Source: JAJFFW01 sp038531315
GTDB taxonomy: Bacteria > Pseudomonadota > Alphaproteobacteria > Caulobacterales > Parvularculaceae
NCBI GenBank assembly: GCA_038531315.1
Contig: JBCBBT010000010.1
Span: forward strand, 1 to 64,000
Direction: 5' to 3'
DNA: 64,000 bases
The position numbers and the translations under genes were made by a program. The notes under the pieces are model-generated. The model made no database searches and was not told the origin of the DNA. It saw only the letters and a program-made list of their open reading frames with translations. Shown here in pieces: positions 1 to 9,064 of this stretch (position 1 is the stretch's first letter; the number at the start of each line of letters is the position of its first letter).

Positions 1-26
1 AGGGAACGCACCCTCACCCTATGTGA
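1..26 (+). CDS. Possible 3' end of an upstream gene (partial)
   Basis: A reading frame open from the window edge ends at a TGA at 24-26 that overlaps the ATG of pgi at 26-28. This is the arrangement expected of a translationally coupled upstream gene. Only seven codons are visible, so the product cannot be named, and chance cannot be excluded. Confidence 0.25.
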
Positions 27-1702
27 TGAGGCCGCAATCGATCACCAAGAGCGCGCCGTGGCGCCGTCTTGGTGATGCGGCCGCGGCGCTACAAGACGTC
101 GCCATGCGCACGCTTTTCGCTGACGATCCGGCGCGGGCGTCGCGTTACGCGTTTGACGCGGCTGGTCTCTTTGTTGATTTGTCCAAAAACAAGATCACTG
201 ACGCCGTGCGCGATGATCTCGTCGCGCTCGCCCATGAGGCAGGCCTAGAAGAGGCCCGCAGGGCGATGATGGCGGGTGAAAAAATCAATGTTACGGAAGC
301 GCGCGCCGTCTTGCATGTGGCGTTGCGCGACTTTGCAGCCAGAAGTTATCACGTGGACGGAGAGGACGTGTCGCGCGCCGTTCGCGCGAGCCGTGAGCGG
401 ATGGCCGCTTTTGTGGGCGCGGTGCATTCCGGCGCTCAGAAAGGGGCGACAGGTCGTGTTCTCGATACGGTCGTCAATATCGGGATCGGCGGTTCAGACC
501 TCGGGCCCTTGATGGCTGTCGAGGCGCTGCGGCCTTACTGGATCGAAGGGCGACGGACATATTTCGTTTCCAACGTGGACGGCCAGCATCTCAGCGATGT
601 TCTTGCAGAGATTGATCACGAACGGACGTTGTTCATCATCGCTTCGAAAACATTTACGACCCAGGAAACGATGACGAATGCGCAGAGCGCCCGCGACTGG
701 TTTTTGGCGCGCGGCGGCGCGGAAGACGAGATCGCAAAGCACTTTATTGCTCTGTCAACGAACGAGACAGCGGTCAGCGATTTTGGGATCGCGCCCAACA
801 ATATGTTTGGTTTCTGGGATTGGGTTGGCGGGCGCTACTCGATGTGGTCGGCAATTGGCATGTCGATCGCGCTGCAAGTGGGTTTCGGCGATTTCGAACG
901 GCTATTGCGCGGCGCTCATGAAATGGACGAACATTTCAGAACTGCGCCGCTGCCGCAAAACATGCCGGCGATGCTCGCCCTTGTCGGCGTCTGGAACCGA
1001 AACTTCCTCGATATCGGCGTCCATGCGGTGTTGCCTTATGACCAGCATCTGCACAGGTTGCCGGCATATTTGCAGCAGGCTGACATGGAGTCGAATGGCA
1101 AGAGCGTCACCATGAGCGGCGCGGCGCCCGATTACGCGACCGGCTCCGTTCTCTTTGGGGAGGCGGGAACGAACGGACAACACGCGTTTTATCAGCTCAT
1201 TCATCAAGGTACTGATATAATTTCGGCGGATTTCATCGCACCAGCGCTTTCTCAGGCGCCCATGGCCGATCACCACGAAAAACTCCTTGCCAACTTTATC
1301 GCACAGCCCGAAGCGCTGATGCGCGGCAAAACCGAGGCTGAAGCGCGTGAGGAATTGAGCGGCGCCGGCTATAGCGCCGCGGAAATAGACGCGCTTGCGC
1401 CGCACAAAGTGTTTGCCGGCGATCGGCCCTCGACAATGATCTTGATGGACCGGCTGACGCCGGAACGGCTGGGCGCGCTGATCGCGCTCTACGAACACAA
1501 GATTTTTTGTCAGGGCGTTATCTGGGGCGTCAATTCGTTTGATCAGTGGGGCGTTGAACTCGGCAAGACGCTAGCCAAGGCGGTTTTGCCGGAGATCGCA
1601 AAACCGGGCGAGGAAAAACCGCCGACCATTGCGCATGACGCATCGACCAATGCGATGATCGACCGGATCAACGCCATTCGCCAGCACCATTCGGAGAAAT
1701 GA
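26..1702 (+). CDS. pgi: Glucose-6-phosphate isomerase
   Basis: Cytosolic enzyme interconverting glucose 6-phosphate and fructose 6-phosphate. The 558-residue length fits the long bacterial PGI family (about 549 residues in E. coli). Visible landmarks are the sugar-phosphate-binding VNIGIGGSDLGP segment, ASKTFTTQET, MESNGKS, HQGTDIISADFI and the C-terminal FDQWGVELGK signature with its active-site lysine. A GTG at 23 in the same frame is an alternative start; I prefer the ATG at 26 because it overlaps an upstream TGA. No clear ribosome-binding site is seen. The 3' end carries the ribosome-binding site of the following cyclophilin gene, so the two are probably co-translated. Confidence 0.97.
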   Translation: MRPQSITKSAPWRRLGDAAAALQDVAMRTLFADDPARASRYAFDAAGLFVDLSKNKITDAVRDDLVALAHEAGLEEARRAMMAGEKINVTEARAVLHVALRDFAARSYHVDGEDVSRAVRASRERMAAFVGAVHSGAQKGATGRVLDTVVNIGIGGSDLGPLMAVEALRPYWIEGRRTYFVSNVDGQHLSDVLAEIDHERTLFIIASKTFTTQETMTNAQSARDWFLARGGAEDEIAKHFIALSTNETAVSDFGIAPNNMFGFWDWVGGRYSMWSAIGMSIALQVGFGDFERLLRGAHEMDEHFRTAPLPQNMPAMLALVGVWNRNFLDIGVHAVLPYDQHLHRLPAYLQQADMESNGKSVTMSGAAPDYATGSVLFGEAGTNGQHAFYQLIHQGTDIISADFIAPALSQAPMADHHEKLLANFIAQPEALMRGKTEAEAREELSGAGYSAAEIDALAPHKVFAGDRPSTMILMDRLTPERLGALIALYEHKIFCQGVIWGVNSFDQWGVELGKTLAKAVLPEIAKPGEEKPPTIAHDASTNAMIDRINAIRQHHSEK

Positions 1703-1704
1703 TT

Positions 1705-2376
1705 ATGCGGGCTGCTTTGATTGTACTCGTCTTTTTTCTTGCAACGCTTGGCATGCCCGAGGCGGCTGCAGAAAACAATTCGGTCTATGCTAAGATCGAG
1801 ACTTCAATGGGCGATATTGTCGTCGCGCTTGACCCTGAGCGCGCGCCGTTATCGGTTGAGAATTTTGTGCAATATGCTGAGGACGGTCATTACGACCGGA
1901 CGATCATTCATCGGGTTGTAAAGGGATTTGTGATCCAGGGCGGCGGCTTTTCTCGATACTTCAACAAGCGACGAACACGCGCGCCGATCGCCTATGAAGG
2001 CGGCAACGGATTGAAAAATAAACGCGGCGCGCTCGCGATGGCCCGAACATCCGATCCGGATAGCGCCGACTCGCAATGGTATATAAACATCAAGGATAAT
2101 CCCGCTCTTGATGAGCAGCAGACAGATTACGGCGTCAAACCCGGTTATGCCGTCTTTGGCCGTGTCGTTTCCGGCATGGATGTTGTCGATGCGATCGCTG
2201 CGCTTGAGACCGGTCCCGGCGGGCCCTTTGACTCAGAAGTGCCGGTGACGCCAGTGATCGTCAAACGGATTGATCCCACCGAGTGGAGCGCCGTTGAAGA
2301 CGATCCGGAAAATGGCGGTCCAGAAACTGACGATCACAGTGACGGCTCTCTCGGCGACAACGCCAAAACGCGCTGA
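1705..2376 (+). CDS. Secreted cyclophilin-type peptidyl-prolyl cis-trans isomerase
   Basis: Predicted periplasmic prolyl isomerase of 223 residues. An N-terminal signal peptide (hydrophobic ALIVLVFFLATLG, cleavage near AAA-EN) precedes a cyclophilin domain with HRVVKGFVIQGGGF, GALAMART, SADSQWYIN and VFGRVVSGMDVVDAI. These match the proline-binding and catalytic segments of bacterial PpiA-like proteins. The start at 1705 is preferred over the overlapping ATG at 1699 because GGAG at 1693-1696 lies 8 bases upstream of 1705. The gene starts 2 bases after the pgi stop. The last 25 residues or so are acidic and likely disordered. The substrate is unknown. Confidence 0.93.
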   Translation: MRAALIVLVFFLATLGMPEAAAENNSVYAKIETSMGDIVVALDPERAPLSVENFVQYAEDGHYDRTIIHRVVKGFVIQGGGFSRYFNKRRTRAPIAYEGGNGLKNKRGALAMARTSDPDSADSQWYINIKDNPALDEQQTDYGVKPGYAVFGRVVSGMDVVDAIAALETGPGGPFDSEVPVTPVIVKRIDPTEWSAVEDDPENGGPETDDHSDGSLGDNAKTR

Positions 2377-2405
2377 CTTATAAGTCCACTGAAAGCGCCG
2401 GCGCC

Positions 2406-3680
2406 TCACTGTCTCGCGCGGCGCGCCTGAAGTTTTTCAATCGGCTCATAGTCAAAATCAAAGCCAAAATGGCGAGGGCCGATCAATTCGACGCCTTTTT
2501 TACTGCGCCATGGCGCGGGGGCCGGAACGCCGATAAAAGCAACCTCTTCACCAACGACATAGCCGCCATAGCCGACGCCAAGCGTTGATTCCCCGGTCTT
2601 CGGATTGAGGTTATAAATATAGTCCGGCGCAACGACATCGAGAGCGCCGTCGATCCAGCCGACAATGTTCTCGTTTTTCACATAAACGCGGTAACGCCGT
2701 CCTGCGAAGGCGCCGCGTCCGTCAAGTTCCGCCTCAACCCAATTGAAGCCGCGCTCGCCGCGCTCTTCGGCTTTCGTGACAACGCCTTCAAACAGCATGT
2801 AGCCGCCGGTTTCCTCGACAAGCGCCGCAATCGGATCCTCGCCAGCCTCGCGCGCTTCGCGCACTGTTCGGCCGTATCGTTCAGCTTCTGACAAATTGCC
2901 CGCGAGGACGCCGCGCGACAGCGCTTTGCCTGACATTGGCGTCATTGAAATAAACGCATCGCCTGCGCTCGCGACCGCAATCGCCCGGGTAATGTCTTCA
3001 ACGCGATACTCGTCAATCGCATGTTTGATGATGATTTCATCCCCCCACGGCGTAATGATCGCTGTGGGCACGGAGGCGATCCCGTTGATCCATGGAATGG
3101 ATTGCTGAACCTCCGGCACGGCGCGCCCTGTGATGCCGCCATCAAGCGTCGGGATGCCCATTTCTGCGCCAAGGATCAGCGCGGTGGCGGTGGCGCCGGC
3201 CGCTTCCGAGCGCACGAGCGCAGCGACGTCGCGTCCCGTATAGGATTGAAACAACTCGACAACCGCGCGCCGTGGGTCATCGATTTTTTCAAGACCTTGC
3301 GCTTCGGTGCGTTCGATGACATGCGGCCAGGGCCCGCCGCCGCCGATGCCCTGTACGGCGATCACCATGCCGTCGGCGGGAACATCCTTGGTTGCGATGG
3401 TCTGAAATATCTTACCCGCCGCAAGCGCCGCCTTTACTTCGGCAATGGACGCGCTCGGATCGCAATTGCGCGTCGATTGAATGCATGAGCCAACTAGAAT
3501 GTCGATCAGTTCTTGTTCGTTCAGCGTTCGAAGCGACGAATTTTGCTTGCTGGCGACCGCCTCTTTCGGCGCATCCTCCCCAACCAGCAGTGAAAAACTG
3601 CACCCGCCGGTGAACACCACCGCCGCGAGGGCAACGCATAGTAAACGGCTGGTCTTTTTGGTTCCAGTCACTCGTCTCAT
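2406..3680 (-). CDS. DUF917 (S-methyl-thiohydantoin desulfurase-like) family lipoprotein
   Basis: A 424-residue protein whose order of motifs follows the DUF917 family: an N-terminal LNEQELIDILVGSC segment, GGGGPWPH, a GRDVAALVRSEAAGA stretch, a central ITGRAVPEVQ, TPMSGKALSRGVLAG, then VKNENIVGWIDG, GVPAPAPWR and a terminal GPRHFGFDFDYEP. Family members are normally cytosolic and sit beside hydantoinase or amidohydrolase genes. This one instead begins with a lipoprotein signal (basic MRRVTGTKKTSR, hydrophobic core, TGG-Cys27), so it is predicted to be anchored on the outside of a membrane. It stands alone, with gor downstream on the same strand about 40 bases upstream of its start. Substrate and reaction are not known from the sequence. 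Confidence 0.75.
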   Translation of the reverse strand: MRRVTGTKKTSRLLCVALAAVVFTGGCSFSLLVGEDAPKEAVASKQNSSLRTLNEQELIDILVGSCIQSTRNCDPSASIAEVKAALAAGKIFQTIATKDVPADGMVIAVQGIGGGGPWPHVIERTEAQGLEKIDDPRRAVVELFQSYTGRDVAALVRSEAAGATATALILGAEMGIPTLDGGITGRAVPEVQQSIPWINGIASVPTAIITPWGDEIIIKHAIDEYRVEDITRAIAVASAGDAFISMTPMSGKALSRGVLAGNLSEAERYGRTVREAREAGEDPIAALVEETGGYMLFEGVVTKAEERGERGFNWVEAELDGRGAFAGRRYRVYVKNENIVGWIDGALDVVAPDYIYNLNPKTGESTLGVGYGGYVVGEEVAFIGVPAPAPWRSKKGVELIGPRHFGFDFDYEPIEKLQARRARQ

Positions 3681-3720
3681 CGGCGTCCTCTTTTATTTTT
3701 TATCCGCCAGCGACGGCGCG

Positions 3721-5094
3721 CTAATATTTGGGTTGATATTTTTGTTTCATGGTGACGATTTCTTCCGCCGCCGTCGGATGCAATGCGCACGTTTCGTCAA
3801 ATTGTGTCTTCGTGACCCCCGCCTTTACCGCGATCGCCAGACACTGGATCATTTCTGCGGCGTCAGCGCCGACAATATGACATCCGACGACGCGGTCAGT
3901 GTCAGCATCGACAACCAGCTTCATCAGGGTGCGTTCTTCGTTTTTCGTCAGCATAAATTTCATCTGACGAAAGTCAGTCTTGTAGATATCGATGTTGTTG
4001 AATTTCTTGCGCGCTTCCGCCTCGCTATAGCCGACCGTACCGACAGGCGGTTGAGCAAACACCGCTTTCGGGATGAAAGCGTAATCCATCGTCTGGTCTT
4101 TGCCGTTGAAAACGGTCTCAGCAAAAGCCGCGCCTTCGCGGATAGCGACGGGCGTGAGGTTTACCCGGTCGGTAACGTCGCCCACAGCGTAAATGTTATC
4201 AGCGCTGGTCCTTGAGTATGCATTCACCTTGATGGCGCCGCCCGGGTTGGTTTCGACACCGGCTTTATCGAGGCCAAGCGCCTGCGTCGATGGTTTGCGA
4301 CCTACCGCCCAGAACACAAGGTCCGAATCGAGTTTTACGCCGTTGGTGAGGTGGACGCGCTTTTCGCCGCCGCCAAGGTCCTCAATTTTCTCAAAAACCG
4401 TCTGTGTGATAATCCGTATGCCAAGTCGTTTCATCTCTGCGTGTACCTGTACGGAGATATCCATATCAAAATGACGCAAGATGTCCTCCCCGCGATAGAC
4501 AAGGCAAACGTCGGCGCCAAGGCTACGGAAAATACAAGCGAATTCTATGGCGATATAGCCGCCGCCTGCGATGACGACATGGCGCGGCATTTCTTCAAGA
4601 TGAAAGACTTCATTAGAAGTGACGCCAAGTTCATGGCCCGGTACGTTCTCATCGGTCCAGGGCGCGCCGCCTGTTGCAATCAGGATTTTGTCGGCGGTGA
4701 CGTCGCGGTCTTCCCCAACCAGATGAACCGTATGAGGGTCTTTCAGAACGGCGCGGGTTTCAAAAATATCAACGCCCGCGTTTTTCAAATTACGGATATA
4801 AATGCCGTTGAGCCGATCAATTTCCGCATCCTTGTTTTCAATAAGCGTTTTCCAGTCAAAGCTCACCGCATCTGCAGACCAGCCATATCCTTTCGCTTCT
4901 TCAAATGCGTGACAAAATTCGGAGGCGTAGACCATGAGTTTTTTGGGGACGCATCCGCGAATGACGCAAGTGCCGCCAACTCGGTACTCTTCGGCGATGC
5001 CGACTTTTGCTCCGTATTGCGACGCCAACCGCGAGGCTCTGACGCCGCCGGAGCCTGCGCCAATTGTAAAAAGATCGTAATCGTAATCAGACAT
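3721..5094 (-). CDS. gor: Glutathione-disulfide reductase
   Basis: NADPH-dependent flavoenzyme keeping cytosolic glutathione reduced. The 457 residues show the FAD-binding IGAGSGGVRASR near the N terminus, the redox-active disulfide GGTCVIRGCVPKKLM around residues 41-55, the second nucleotide-binding AGGGYIAIEFA, a YAVGDVTDR FAD segment near residue 305, and the C-terminal HPTAAEEIVTM active-site histidine. Spacing of the two cysteines and the KK after them fit glutathione reductase rather than lipoamide dehydrogenase. It lies 27 bases downstream of an unknown 170-residue gene on the same strand. Confidence 0.95.
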   Translation of the reverse strand: MSDYDYDLFTIGAGSGGVRASRLASQYGAKVGIAEEYRVGGTCVIRGCVPKKLMVYASEFCHAFEEAKGYGWSADAVSFDWKTLIENKDAEIDRLNGIYIRNLKNAGVDIFETRAVLKDPHTVHLVGEDRDVTADKILIATGGAPWTDENVPGHELGVTSNEVFHLEEMPRHVVIAGGGYIAIEFACIFRSLGADVCLVYRGEDILRHFDMDISVQVHAEMKRLGIRIITQTVFEKIEDLGGGEKRVHLTNGVKLDSDLVFWAVGRKPSTQALGLDKAGVETNPGGAIKVNAYSRTSADNIYAVGDVTDRVNLTPVAIREGAAFAETVFNGKDQTMDYAFIPKAVFAQPPVGTVGYSEAEARKKFNNIDIYKTDFRQMKFMLTKNEERTLMKLVVDADTDRVVGCHIVGADAAEMIQCLAIAVKAGVTKTQFDETCALHPTAAEEIVTMKQKYQPKY

Positions 5095-5121
5095 TGAATA
5101 CCACCATTGAGGGTTTGCACG

Positions 5122-5634
5122 TTACACAGGAAGGAATCCGATACCCGTTTTGAACCGCGCGTCATTGAATTCCATCACTTCAATCGTAAATGTTTGAAGG
5201 AACTCGCGATGGATCGTGTCATAGAGCGGCGTCAGCAGCCCTTCGAATTCAATTGGAATACGGAGCATAGGCTGTGCTGCGACAAAAACATCAAATGTGT
5301 CGCCTGTGATTTCAGCTGAAATGACCGTACGCAACCATAAAGAGCCCGTATCTTCCGCGTTTCCGACAACCAGCGACAAGCCGAAGCGAACCGGCTCCAA
5401 AATAATGACTTCGCGTTCCGAAAAATTGAAAGCCGCGTCGCCATAGTCCTTTCGCGGATCGAAGGGACCTTGCGCCGGCACTGCAGAAACACTTGACGGG
5501 TCGCAGCCAAGATAAGCCGGAAACCCCGTGACGACCGCGTCTGCGAGGGCCTTGCAGCGTAAAAGATTTTCAAACGCTGCTTCGCCGTAATCATAAATCG
5601 CGGTCTGCAATTCTTCGAATTTTGATTTGCTCAT
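5122..5634 (-). CDS. Hypothetical protein (170 aa)
   Basis: I do not recognise this family. The protein is soluble, has no signal peptide or membrane segment, and begins with a short helical region (SKFEELQTAIYDYGEAAFENLL) followed by a mostly beta-predicted body that includes REVIILEPVRFGLSLVVG. It has few charged clusters and a hydrophobic C terminus ending GIGFLPV. Its position between rpiA and gor, 27 bases before gor on the same strand, suggests it may be the first gene of a gor operon. Codon use looks like that of its neighbours. Confidence 0.7.
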   Translation of the reverse strand: MSKSKFEELQTAIYDYGEAAFENLLRCKALADAVVTGFPAYLGCDPSSVSAVPAQGPFDPRKDYGDAAFNFSEREVIILEPVRFGLSLVVGNAEDTGSLWLRTVISAEITGDTFDVFVAAQPMLRIPIEFEGLLTPLYDTIHREFLQTFTIEVMEFNDARFKTGIGFLPV

Positions 5635-5717
5635 GGATTATCCGTTCGTCTTGCGGGCATGATAGCGCCCCCTGGCGGGCATCGCTATGGCGTCGCCCAT
5701 TTCATCTGTCCGGCGCG

Positions 5718-6416
5718 CTAAGATGTGATCTCTTTAACGCCGTCAGGGCCGGCGACGATCGCGTGATCCGCCATCCCGACGAAGAGTCCCGTTTCAACGA
5801 CGCCCGGCAGCGCCCGCAAGGCGTCGTTGAGGCGGGCCGGCTCGTCAATTGCGTTGAGCGCACAGTCGGTGATATAATTGCCGCCGTCGGAAAGAAAAGA
5901 ATTGCCGTGATTATCTGATCTCAACGAAACGTCGACATCGGTATATCCGTGGGCGGAGAGTGCGTCTCGAAGACGGCGGACGGTGAGCGCCCAACCGAAT
6001 GGCTCGATTTCAACCGGCAGCGGGAAGGCGCCGAGCGTGCGAACGACTTTTGAGCTATCCGCGATGACGATGAAGCGCCGCGCTGCATCGGCGACAATTT
6101 TTTCGCGTAACAAAGCACCGCCGCCGCCCTTGATCAGTGCGAGCGACTGGCCGATTTCATCGGCGCCGTCAATGGCGATGTCGATTTCGGTGGTCTCGTC
6201 AGGGATGATAATGTCTATGCCGGCGGCGCGTGCTTTGTCCTCAGTATCCTTCGAGGTTGGGATCGCTTTTATTTCGAGGCCATCGCGAACGCGTGCGCCC
6301 AGCGCGGCGACAAGGTGCGCCGCGGTCGACCCCGTACCGAGCCCGATCGTCATGTCTGGCGCGACTAATTTAGCCGCTTTTTCAGCGGCGGCTTTTTTGA
6401 AAGCGTCTGCGCTCAT
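5718..6416 (-). CDS. rpiA: Ribose-5-phosphate isomerase A
   Basis: Cytosolic enzyme of the pentose phosphate pathway interconverting ribose 5-phosphate and ribulose 5-phosphate. It shows GLGTGSTAAHLV (phosphate binding), DGADEI and KGGGGALLREKIVA (catalytic Asp, Lys and Glu), and SDGGNYITDC near the C terminus. The start at 6416 (MSADAFKKAA) gives 232 residues, close to the usual 220-235. An in-frame ATG at 6443 would add nine residues unlike the family. It is on the same strand as glmU, whose stop lies about 90 bases upstream. Confidence 0.95.
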   Translation of the reverse strand: MSADAFKKAAAEKAAKLVAPDMTIGLGTGSTAAHLVAALGARVRDGLEIKAIPTSKDTEDKARAAGIDIIIPDETTEIDIAIDGADEIGQSLALIKGGGGALLREKIVADAARRFIVIADSSKVVRTLGAFPLPVEIEPFGWALTVRRLRDALSAHGYTDVDVSLRSDNHGNSFLSDGGNYITDCALNAIDEPARLNDALRALPGVVETGLFVGMADHAIVAGPDGVKEITS

Positions 6417-6503
6417 GTCTGGTTTATTCCTGCGAGTTCGCAATGTATGAGTTCGCAGTGTATTTTGCCGGTTGCGCGCCGGAATTCAACGCCGTCAGGC
6501 GCT

Positions 6504-7898
6504 TTAATTTTTGTCTTTATCATGGGCCGCGTTATGGGCTTTGCGAAAACGCACGGCCCACCCCTTTATCGCAGACTGCCGGCCCCGTGCGACGGCAAGG
6601 TCGCCGGGTTCGACCGTCTTTGTAATGACAGATCCCGACCCCACATAAGCGTCGTCGCCGATCTTGACCGGCGCGACTAGCGCGGAATTCGAGCCCACAA
6701 AAGCACCGGCCCCGATTTCGGTTTTGTGTTTATTAAAGCCGTCATAATTGCAGGTAATCACGCCGGCGCCGATATTGGCCCGAGGCCCGACGTCAGCGTC
6801 GCCGACATATGAAAGGTGATTGACTTTGGCGTCGCCGCCAATGCTCGCCTTTTTGACCTCAACAAAATTACCAATTTTGGCGTTGGCGCCAATTTCAGCG
6901 CCGGGCCGTAAGCGCGCATAAGGGCCAATGGTAGCGCCGTTCGCCACCCTTGCGCCTTCAAGATGGGAAAAGGCTTTGATCTGAGCGCCGGGCCCGACCC
7001 TGACGCCCGGGCCGAAAAAGACATGCGGCTCGACAGTGACGTCATTTTCTAGAATGGTGTCGCTACTAAAATAAACTGTAGACGGATCGATCAGCGTCAC
7101 GCCGGCCTCCATGGCGGCGGCGCGGCGGCGCTCCTGGTAGCGTGCTTCCGCAATAGCGAGAGCGCTGCGCGAATCAACGCCCATCGTCTCGTCGGCGCCG
7201 GCCTCTCTGGCGGCGCAGGAGAGCCCATCATCGCGCGCGATTGCGATAAGGTCGGTCAGATAGAATTCGCGCTTCGCATTGTTATTAGTCAGGCGCGGCA
7301 ATCCTTTGCGCAAAAAGCTGGCGTCGACGGCCATCATGCCTGAATTGCAAAAAGTAATCTGGAGCTCATCCGGCGTTGCGTCTTTGGCCTCAACGATCGC
7401 CAATAGGGACCCGTCATGCGACTGTTTCAGTCTGCCATAGGCATGGGGCCCTTCCTCGCGGAACCCAAGAACAGCTGCGGCGGCGCCGGCGTCAATATCA
7501 TGTATCAGTACAGAGAGCGTTTCGGAACGAACCAGGGGCGTATCGGCATAAAGGACCAACACGACGCCGTTAAAGCCTTCCAGAAAAGGCTGCGCCTTTA
7601 TGACGGCGTCGCCGGTGCCGCGCGGCGGCTCCTGCACGGCGACGGCGATATCGGGCCTGAAGGCGCGCGCCGCCTCGGCGACCCTTTCGCCTTGTGCGCC
7701 CACAACGACAATTGTCCGCTCGGGCGAAAGCTGGGCCGCTGTCTCAAGCACATGCGCCAGCATCGAACGCCCGCCAATCTCATGCAGGACTTTAGGCGTC
7801 GTAGAACGCATGCGCGTGCCGTGACCGGCGGCCAGCACGACGACGGCGAGTGACTGGTTCGACGCAGCGTTAAGAGGTGGGTCAGGTTGAGACGACAA
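6504..7898 (-). CDS. glmU: Bifunctional GlmU: glucosamine-1-phosphate N-acetyltransferase / UDP-GlcNAc pyrophosphorylase
   Basis: Makes UDP-N-acetylglucosamine for peptidoglycan and lipopolysaccharide. The N-terminal uridylyltransferase half shows VVLAAGHGTRMRSTTPKVLH (nucleotide loop), LYADTPLV and GREEGPHAYGR-like segments. The C-terminal half is a left-handed beta helix of hexapeptide repeats (VGPGAQI, IGPYARLRPGAEIG, NIGAGVITCNYDGFNKHKTEIG) with the acetyltransferase active site. Length is 464 against about 456 in E. coli. The start is a TTG at 7898 preceded by GGAGG 8 bases upstream, which is what decides it. A short basic tail follows the helix. Confidence 0.96.
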   Translation of the reverse strand: MSSQPDPPLNAASNQSLAVVVLAAGHGTRMRSTTPKVLHEIGGRSMLAHVLETAAQLSPERTIVVVGAQGERVAEAARAFRPDIAVAVQEPPRGTGDAVIKAQPFLEGFNGVVLVLYADTPLVRSETLSVLIHDIDAGAAAAVLGFREEGPHAYGRLKQSHDGSLLAIVEAKDATPDELQITFCNSGMMAVDASFLRKGLPRLTNNNAKREFYLTDLIAIARDDGLSCAAREAGADETMGVDSRSALAIAEARYQERRRAAAMEAGVTLIDPSTVYFSSDTILENDVTVEPHVFFGPGVRVGPGAQIKAFSHLEGARVANGATIGPYARLRPGAEIGANAKIGNFVEVKKASIGGDAKVNHLSYVGDADVGPRANIGAGVITCNYDGFNKHKTEIGAGAFVGSNSALVAPVKIGDDAYVGSGSVITKTVEPGDLAVARGRQSAIKGWAVRFRKAHNAAHDKDKN

Positions 7899-8030
7899 AA
7901 GATTTGCCTCCGGCGGCTGGCGGGCAAGCGCACAACAGGGCGCGAGTATTCGGACTTTCTTGTCGCGCGAGTGGCGCTCGTTTGTAAATGGTTATAGGGG
8001 GAGGGTGGGTCGCGTAGGAGTTTTCCAATC

Positions 8031-8741
8031 ATGTCCGCAACGATGAACGACGCCTTGAAGGGCGTCGGCGTCATATTCGATCTCGACGGCACATTGGTCG
8101 ACACCGCTGGCGACCTCGCGGCGTCGATGAACCATGCGCTCGCAATCGAGGGTCACAAGCCGCTGCCGGTCGCTGCGGTTCGCCATCTCGTCGGGCACGG
8201 GGCCAAAGCGATGATCGCAAAGGGGCTTGCGCTTAGCGGCGTTGACCGGCCGACGGACGAGGAGATGGAGTATCATCGACGTAACTTTCTCGATCATTAC
8301 CGCGCGCACATTGCCGATCACTCGCGGCCATTCGATGGCGCTCTTGCGGCGATCGAAGACCTTTCTGCCGCCGGCGCGGTCCTGGCGATTTGCACCAATA
8401 AACATGAAGAGCCCGCGCGGCAGTTGATCGGGACGCTGCGCCTTGATCGCTACTTTCCGGTGATTGTCGGCGGCGATACGGCGTCGGCGCCAAAACCCGA
8501 TCCCGCACCGGTACGGCTATGCCTTGAGCGCCTTGGCGTGGAGCGTGCGATTTTCATTGGAGACAGCGATACCGACATCGCGGCGGCGGCCAATACAGGC
8601 CTTACATGTTTGCTGCACACGAAGGGCTACGGCCCCCTCACCAAGGCCGACACCGTATTCGCCTGTTTCGACGATTATTCGCTGATCTTTGCGTTGACGC
8701 TGAAAGCGCTCGCCGCCGCTGGCGAAGGGCGCGGTCTTTAG
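8031..8741 (+). CDS. gph: Phosphoglycolate phosphatase (HAD superfamily)
   Basis: A 236-residue HAD hydrolase with motif I VIFDLDGTLVDT, motif II ICTNK, the lysine of PKPDP and motif IV FIGDSDTDIAAA. The cap domain sits between motifs I and II, as in Gph/CbbZ enzymes that remove 2-phosphoglycolate. HAD substrate assignment from sequence alone is uncertain, but overall likeness to Gph is good. TAGGAG lies upstream of the ATG at 8031. It is divergent from glmU and its 3' end overlaps that of the small gene on the other strand by 4 bases. Confidence 0.85.
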   Translation: MSATMNDALKGVGVIFDLDGTLVDTAGDLAASMNHALAIEGHKPLPVAAVRHLVGHGAKAMIAKGLALSGVDRPTDEEMEYHRRNFLDHYRAHIADHSRPFDGALAAIEDLSAAGAVLAICTNKHEEPARQLIGTLRLDRYFPVIVGGDTASAPKPDPAPVRLCLERLGVERAIFIGDSDTDIAAAANTGLTCLLHTKGYGPLTKADTVFACFDDYSLIFALTLKALAAAGEGRGL

Positions 8742-8938
8742 CCGATATGCGATTCAATGATGCGCCGCGGCATCCCATTGATCATATCGCTGCGAAGGTC
8801 TGTGCGGGCAGATCGCATGGTTGAGACGAACCCTTCTTTTCGGGTCTCAAAATCAACAGCGTAACCGCGCTTTTGCCAGAAATCCCGAATGCGGTTGGCC
8901 AGGTAAGATGCGCCTTCCTCGGTGCAGAAATCGGACAT
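8738..8938 (-). CDS. Small conserved-looking protein of unknown function (66 aa)
   Basis: I do not recognise the family. The product is soluble, with a helix LANRIRDFWQKRG followed by a beta-like stretch and SARTDLRSDMINGMPRRI. It looks like a small folded protein rather than a chance frame because it lies outside any other gene except for a 4-base tail overlap with gph, and starts at an ATG just before an AT-rich regulatory gap. It is divergent from the XRE regulator and might share control with it. Resemblance to other small alphaproteobacterial hypothetical proteins is an impression only. Confidence 0.55.
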   Translation of the reverse strand: MSDFCTEEGASYLANRIRDFWQKRGYAVDFETRKEGFVSTMRSARTDLRSDMINGMPRRIIESHIG

Positions 8939-9064
8939 GAAAACCTCATTTGGCGTTCTATTAACGTCGCGATGTACGATATAAGGTAATCTGATTTTTT
9001 CAAGTGATACTTTATATAAATATACTCATAAGTTTACCTCAAACCTTTATAAACCAACGAAAAA

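Noticed and set aside
902..1498. 198-aa frame antisense to pgi
   Set aside because: Lies within pgi and its translation looks like no family; a shadow.
3481..5097. Frames of 244 and 248 aa opposite the DUF917 gene and gor
   Set aside because: Overlap clear genes on the other strand and have low-complexity, unstructured translations.
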